DNA from: Hodarchaeum sp048939725
Lineage (GTDB): Archaea > Asgardarchaeota > Heimdallarchaeia > Hodarchaeales > Hodarchaeaceae
DNA length: 8,635 nt
Assembly: GCA_048939725.1 (NCBI GenBank)
Contig: JBHLPG010000162.1
Coordinates: 1 to 8,635 of the forward strand
Direction of reading: 5' to 3'
Positions 5,940 through 8,635 of this stretch are shown piece by piece. The position numbers and the translations under genes are program-made. Under the pieces are notes generated by a model. That model was not told the origin of the DNA and ran no database searches. It worked only from the letters and a program-made list of their open reading frames with translations. Numbering within the stretch: position 1 is the first letter of the stretch; the number at the start of each line of letters is the position of its first letter.

Positions 5940-7211
5940 TTAGAAGGGTTCAATCGTAAAAGGGGGTTCATCAGTTCTAAAAAGTTTATCTAGTATTTGA
6001 AGGAAATTTTTGTCAGTTAATTCAATTAGTCCATATCTATACAATTTTGAGAGGGGTACTGCCCCCATTACCAAACTTGAAAACCGTGCAATATCAAGTG
6101 ATACTTCCGCTTCAAAATCGTCTTTGGACGATATTACAATGGGTTTTCCTTTTTGAAAATGAATAATATAGTTTCCATTATTTTTGGGTAAGAAAGTATC
6201 TTGGATAGTTAGTTTCAGCTTAATGCTTTGATCTCCAAAGCTGTGATTAGAAAGTAAGGTGAAAAACTTAACTAGATTTATCACCCGATACATTATTCCT
6301 ACACCTTGGATATTTGACTCCTGAAAAATGTGAAAGATATTCTCATTACCATGGCTACGTGGTTCTTTGAGAAGATGATGGAAATCATGATCGTGAGTAT
6401 TGTATACAATCTTATGAACCTGATCTTGTTGTGTGGCCAAGAATGTCAGAAGACTGAGGAGAACTTCGGGGGATTGGTAAACAAACTCCACGATGTGAAT
6501 ATTGTGCTGTAACCAACTACCCCCGTCTACTCGTTTCATCCGAAAAGCCAAATAACCAAGCATCTTCTCATTTTCCCAATACCCAAGAACCTTCATCCCA
6601 CTAAGCATTTGCCTAAAGAAACCATTCTCCTCTGATCGTAAAATCATTCCATGAGTAGCTTTGGCATATCTATTAAAGCATTCTGAAAGGGATTTCATAT
6701 CCTCAAGAGTTAAGAATGAAATATTGGATTTTTGTCCCTTTGGTAATGCCTTTGGTTCAAATTGGTATTGGTTCATCTTATTACCTAAACCATACCCCAT
6801 CTTTGCATAGAAGTCTGGTCGAAATGGATATAGACATATCAGAGAATAACCCCGCTCATAGAAATGAGTATGAGCAAATTGCATCAATTCTTTTGAGACA
6901 TGCTCTTTTTTATATAGAAGATCAACGCAAACTTCCCCAATCCCCCCACACTGCACAATATACCGTGAAAATAAACAAATCTCAAAGTCATAAAGGATCA
7001 GTCCCCCGAGTAATTTATCATCCTGAAAACACCCATAAAAATTCACAGTAATATTCTCATTATTGGTATTAATCCATTCCTCTTTTTTTTGTCTTCGCAT
7101 TTCCTTCGTGAAATTACCTGGTACTTGTCCTGGATATGCTGCAGCCCAGATCTCTAGGAAAACGTCAAAATCTCTGTCTCTAAGCTTCCTAATTATTCTT
7201 CTAGAACTCAT
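5940..7211 (-). CDS. Eis-like GNAT N-acetyltransferase with SCP2-like C-terminal domain
   Basis: This 423-residue protein has the three-part layout of the Eis family, which moves acetyl from acetyl-CoA to amines such as lysine side chains or aminoglycosides. An N-terminal GNAT domain (about 1-155) includes the FYAKMGYG motif (134-141) matching the Y-G-R-F/Y-G-Y-G segment that carries the catalytic tyrosine of Eis. A second degenerate GNAT domain (about 160-305) follows, and then an SCP2-like domain (about 310-423) with LTIQDTFLPKNNGNY, LFRTDEPPF and a C-terminal Phe. In Mycobacterium Eis the terminal Phe carboxylate takes part in catalysis. The odd point is the acetyl-CoA loop: the usual R-x-x-G-x-G/A is K101-K-E-H-V-S106, lacking the glycines. 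The start is ATG 7209-7211, because GGAG (7221-7224) lies 9 nt upstream; the longer TTG 7226 frame would overlap that site. It is last in a three-gene operon. The substrate is unknown. Confidence 0.88.
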   Translation of the reverse strand: MSSRRIIRKLRDRDFDVFLEIWAAAYPGQVPGNFTKEMRRQKKEEWINTNNENITVNFYGCFQDDKLLGGLILYDFEICLFSRYIVQCGGIGEVCVDLLYKKEHVSKELMQFAHTHFYERGYSLICLYPFRPDFYAKMGYGLGNKMNQYQFEPKALPKGQKSNISFLTLEDMKSLSECFNRYAKATHGMILRSEENGFFRQMLSGMKVLGYWENEKMLGYLAFRMKRVDGGSWLQHNIHIVEFVYQSPEVLLSLLTFLATQQDQVHKIVYNTHDHDFHHLLKEPRSHGNENIFHIFQESNIQGVGIMYRVINLVKFFTLLSNHSFGDQSIKLKLTIQDTFLPKNNGNYIIHFQKGKPIVISSKDDFEAEVSLDIARFSSLVMGAVPLSKLYRYGLIELTDKNFLQILDKLFRTDEPPFTIEPF

Positions 7212-7220
7212 TTTTTTACT

Positions 7221-7224
7221 CTCC
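7221..7224 (-). promoter_or_regulatory. Shine-Dalgarno site that decides the acetyltransferase start
   Basis: The minus strand reads TTGGAGAGTAAAAAAATG. The GGAG is 9 nt from ATG 7209-7211. The TTG at 7224-7226, which would give a product five residues longer, overlaps this site and has none of its own. The site lies in the 26-bp gap after the phosphoesterase stop. Confidence 0.7.
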
Positions 7225-7237
7225 AAACTCTTGTTGA

Positions 7238-7822
7238 TTATAATGTTGTTACTCCATTCTCCGTTATCATGACGAGTGGTCCATTCAAAGCTGCTGGTAA
7301 AGTTATAGCGACTGTGTTTTTCGTTTCTCCCCTTTGAAAATGATGAACGTGACCAGCAACAAGGATAGCTGGTTGATATGTGTCAACAAGCCTTCTCACT
7401 TTCTTATTACCACAGTGTGGAACCATTTTCGTATGAAATGGGTCACTACATTGGTCTGCTATTCCATATGCTGGTTCATGAGAAATTAGAACATCAATAT
7501 CCTTCGGAATAGATTCTGGTTCACAAAGATAATCAATTCCGAAGAAATTTAGCCCTGTTATCTCCTCCAGTTTGTCAAGATGGTTGTTTAGCCAAAAAAA
7601 GTTTTGAATATTCTCGAGTTTATAATGGAGCTGTTCTTTTCCCCAAGTTTCCTTGTTTCCTTTTATGCTAAAAAAGGGTAATGGAAATTCGAATTCATTC
7701 TCATTAGGATATTGGTGATAATTAAAAACGTCTCCACAACAAATGCAAATATCAACTTGACTAGCAACCCGAAATAAACGAGTAAAATCTCCCTCAAAGT
7801 CAGCACCAAGAAGAATTTTCAT
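7238..7822 (-). CDS. Calcineurin-like metallophosphoesterase resembling the Cwf19L1/Dbr1 N-terminal domain
   Basis: This 194-residue cytoplasmic protein of the two-metal calcineurin-like phosphoesterase fold hydrolyses phosphoester bonds. The metal-site motifs in order are D8-F-E10-G, CCGD (28-31), GNKE (55-58), SHEP with H115, and GHVH (157-160). All are standard except the first, which is D-x-E-G instead of D-x-H-G. The start MKILLGADFEGDFTRLFRV closely recalls the ACGDVEGKFDILFNRV start of eukaryotic Cwf19L1 (yeast Drn1), a partner of the lariat-debranching enzyme Dbr1; CICCGD also recalls LLCCGD of Dbr1. This comparison is from memory. The substrate could be a nucleic acid or a cyclic nucleotide. 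ATG 7820-7822 is chosen because the family begins at MKILL, AAGGT lies 7 nt upstream, and longer frames overlap the preceding gene. It is the second gene of the operon. Confidence 0.88.
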   Translation of the reverse strand: MKILLGADFEGDFTRLFRVASQVDICICCGDVFNYHQYPNENEFEFPLPFFSIKGNKETWGKEQLHYKLENIQNFFWLNNHLDKLEEITGLNFFGIDYLCEPESIPKDIDVLISHEPAYGIADQCSDPFHTKMVPHCGNKKVRRLVDTYQPAILVAGHVHHFQRGETKNTVAITLPAALNGPLVMITENGVTTL

Positions 7823-7832
7823 GATATTAACC

Positions 7833-8429
7833 TTAAGAGAATTGATTTGCAATACAGTCATAACAAAGGGCAATTTTAGTACCGTTAGCCTTCCTAATAA
7901 TCTCTGCACATTCTGTACAGTAGAGTTTTAAACATTTAGAACATTTCATTATCCCTGGTTCGTTTTCACACCGCTGGCAGTTATACTCTTGAGAGCCACT
8001 TCCCAACTTTAATACGAGTTTTTCTAAGACTTTTTTTATAGTTTGAGGGTTCTTTATTGCTCCAGAATCAACCCAAAATTGTTCAGTAAGTTTAGGAAAA
8101 TCATCTTCTATTAGTTCAGAAGGAAGGAGGTCATGCAGCGAGGAAATCTCAAGAAGTTCAAGATCAACCCTCCAGGTCGCTTTTGGATAGACAAAAACAT
8201 ATTTTCGACCTTTAATCTTCATTTCTAATAATCCAATTAATCCTGCCTCTTCTAATGCAGAAAGATGGAAATCAAGCCCTGCTCTTTGAAGATTAAAGTA
8301 AGTAAGTAATTCACTTTTGATTAAGAACGTCTCATCTAAAATATAATTAAAAATCTCTAATCGTTTCTTGTTGGAGATCGCTTTCAATATCGTTTCAAGA
8401 GAGTTATTGGATTTCATTCTTGTACACAT
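7833..8429 (-). CDS. Winged-helix regulator fused to an eight-cysteine zinc module
   Basis: This 198-residue protein heads the three-gene operon. Residues about 10-85 form an ArsR-type winged helix: LKAISNKKRLEIFNYIL, then LTYFNLQRAGLDFHLSALEEAGLI as recognition region, then a wing with MKIKGRKYVFVYP. A linking helical part (about 86-145) follows. The C-terminus has four C-x2-C pairs, C151/C154, C163/C166, C171/C174 and C189/C192, spaced 8, 4 and 14. That pattern suits two zinc ions in a cross-brace or treble-clef fold and is close to FYVE-type spacing (middle stretch CSKCLKLYCTEC). It probably binds DNA through the winged helix and protein or another ligand through the zinc part, and may control its own operon. 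The start ATG 8427-8429 has no clear Shine-Dalgarno site and a predicted very short leader; ATG 8415-8417 (M5) is an alternative. Confidence 0.85.
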   Translation of the reverse strand: MCTRMKSNNSLETILKAISNKKRLEIFNYILDETFLIKSELLTYFNLQRAGLDFHLSALEEAGLIGLLEMKIKGRKYVFVYPKATWRVDLELLEISSLHDLLPSELIEDDFPKLTEQFWVDSGAIKNPQTIKKVLEKLVLKLGSGSQEYNCQRCENEPGIMKCSKCLKLYCTECAEIIRKANGTKIALCYDCIANQFS

Positions 8430-8635
8430 AAATAGAAGCTATTAAATTCTAGTATTTCAACGATAATTAAGTTAAACCATTTTTTTAATAAGTCTTGGTT
8501 AAGGTAAATTTTTTTTTTCGTTGGTTGTTAACTCATGTGAACTTTTTTTTAACTGTTTCATTAATTAGTTGAAAATTCATTTTACCGTCAAAACTTAAAT
8601 GTCCTTAAATCAAAAGTCTTAATCAGTGAGAGAAA
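8430..8635. promoter_or_regulatory. AT-rich upstream region of the operon, with long T runs
   Basis: No gene is visible in these 206 bases. On the minus strand an ACTTAATTAT element around 8462-8471 could be the TATA box for the operon starting at 8429, giving a leader of about a dozen bases. Farther upstream the plus strand has T7 (8480-8486), T10 (8509-8518) and T8 (8543-8550), about 30 nt apart. The right edge is not coding in any frame I can defend and may hold a promoter for a gene beyond the window. Confidence 0.4.

Noticed and set aside
6716..7051. Plus-strand frame of 111 codons
   Set aside because: It is antisense to the GNAT domain of the acetyltransferase, whose frame is clearly coding. 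The peptide has no family resemblance.
7212..7226. TTG start at 7226 for the acetyltransferase
   Set aside because: It overlaps the GGAG that serves ATG 7211 and has no Shine-Dalgarno site of its own.
7823..7909. N-terminal extension of the phosphoesterase to 7909
   Set aside because: The extra 29 residues overlap the end of the preceding gene in another frame and do not resemble the family, which begins at MKILL. A Shine-Dalgarno-like AAGGT fits ATG 7822.
8125..8226. Plus-strand GGAGGTC-ATG followed by a frame of about 30 codons
   Set aside because: It lies antisense inside the winged-helix gene, the peptide looks random, and it has no promoter. A chance Shine-Dalgarno match is likely.
1..8635. 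CRISPR array, tRNA, rRNA, insertion sequence or attachment site
   Set aside because: I saw no spaced direct repeats, cloverleaf-like segments, transposase motifs or terminal inverted repeats anywhere in the window.

Overview
The window reads as an AT-rich archaeal chromosome segment. The archaeal marks are a histone gene, a Bat-type (HTH_10) regulator, TTG start codons behind good Shine-Dalgarno sites, TATA-like boxes about 25 nt before several starts, and a secreted protein full of N-glycosylation sequons. The lysine-rich tail on the histone and two proteins resembling eukaryotic families (a Cwf19L1/Dbr1-like phosphoesterase and a regulator with a FYVE-like eight-cysteine zinc module) make an Asgard archaeon my best guess. 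That is an inference, since no rRNA or tree is available here.

Left part (1-1550): the 5' end of an ABC ATPase gene leaves the window on the minus strand. It is divergent from a gene for a secreted, heavily sequon-bearing, C-terminally anchored surface protein (287-1111). A 439-base stretch follows. It holds one plausible small orphan gene (1161-1409, minus) and the 3' trailer of the permease gene.

Middle (1551-5467): an ABC export-type system is encoded on the minus strand as an ATPase (3977-4681) and a long duplicated FtsX/MacB-type permease (1551-3959), 17 bp apart. Divergently, 126 bp away, lies a Bat-type HTH regulator (4808-5467). The shared intergenic region holds two perfect inverted repeats, one of them a palindromic TATA box, so the regulator probably controls itself and the transporter.

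Right part (5605-8429, all minus): a tight three-gene unit reads, in transcription order, winged-helix plus zinc-module regulator, then calcineurin-like phosphoesterase (10 bp gap), then Eis-like GNAT acetyltransferase (26 bp gap). Next downstream, with its own TATA box and a leader hairpin, is the tailed histone gene. Two start sites were moved inward from the longest reading frame: the phosphoesterase starts at 7822 and the GNAT protein at 7211. The last 206 bases are AT-rich promoter-type DNA with three long T runs and no gene.

The most interesting points are the tailed histone next to an Eis-family acetyltransferase, the D-x-E phosphoesterase that resembles eukaryotic RNA-lariat-associated proteins, and the unusual winged-helix/eight-cysteine fusion. 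A perfect copy of the 16S rRNA anti-Shine-Dalgarno sequence also sits in the histone 3' trailer.
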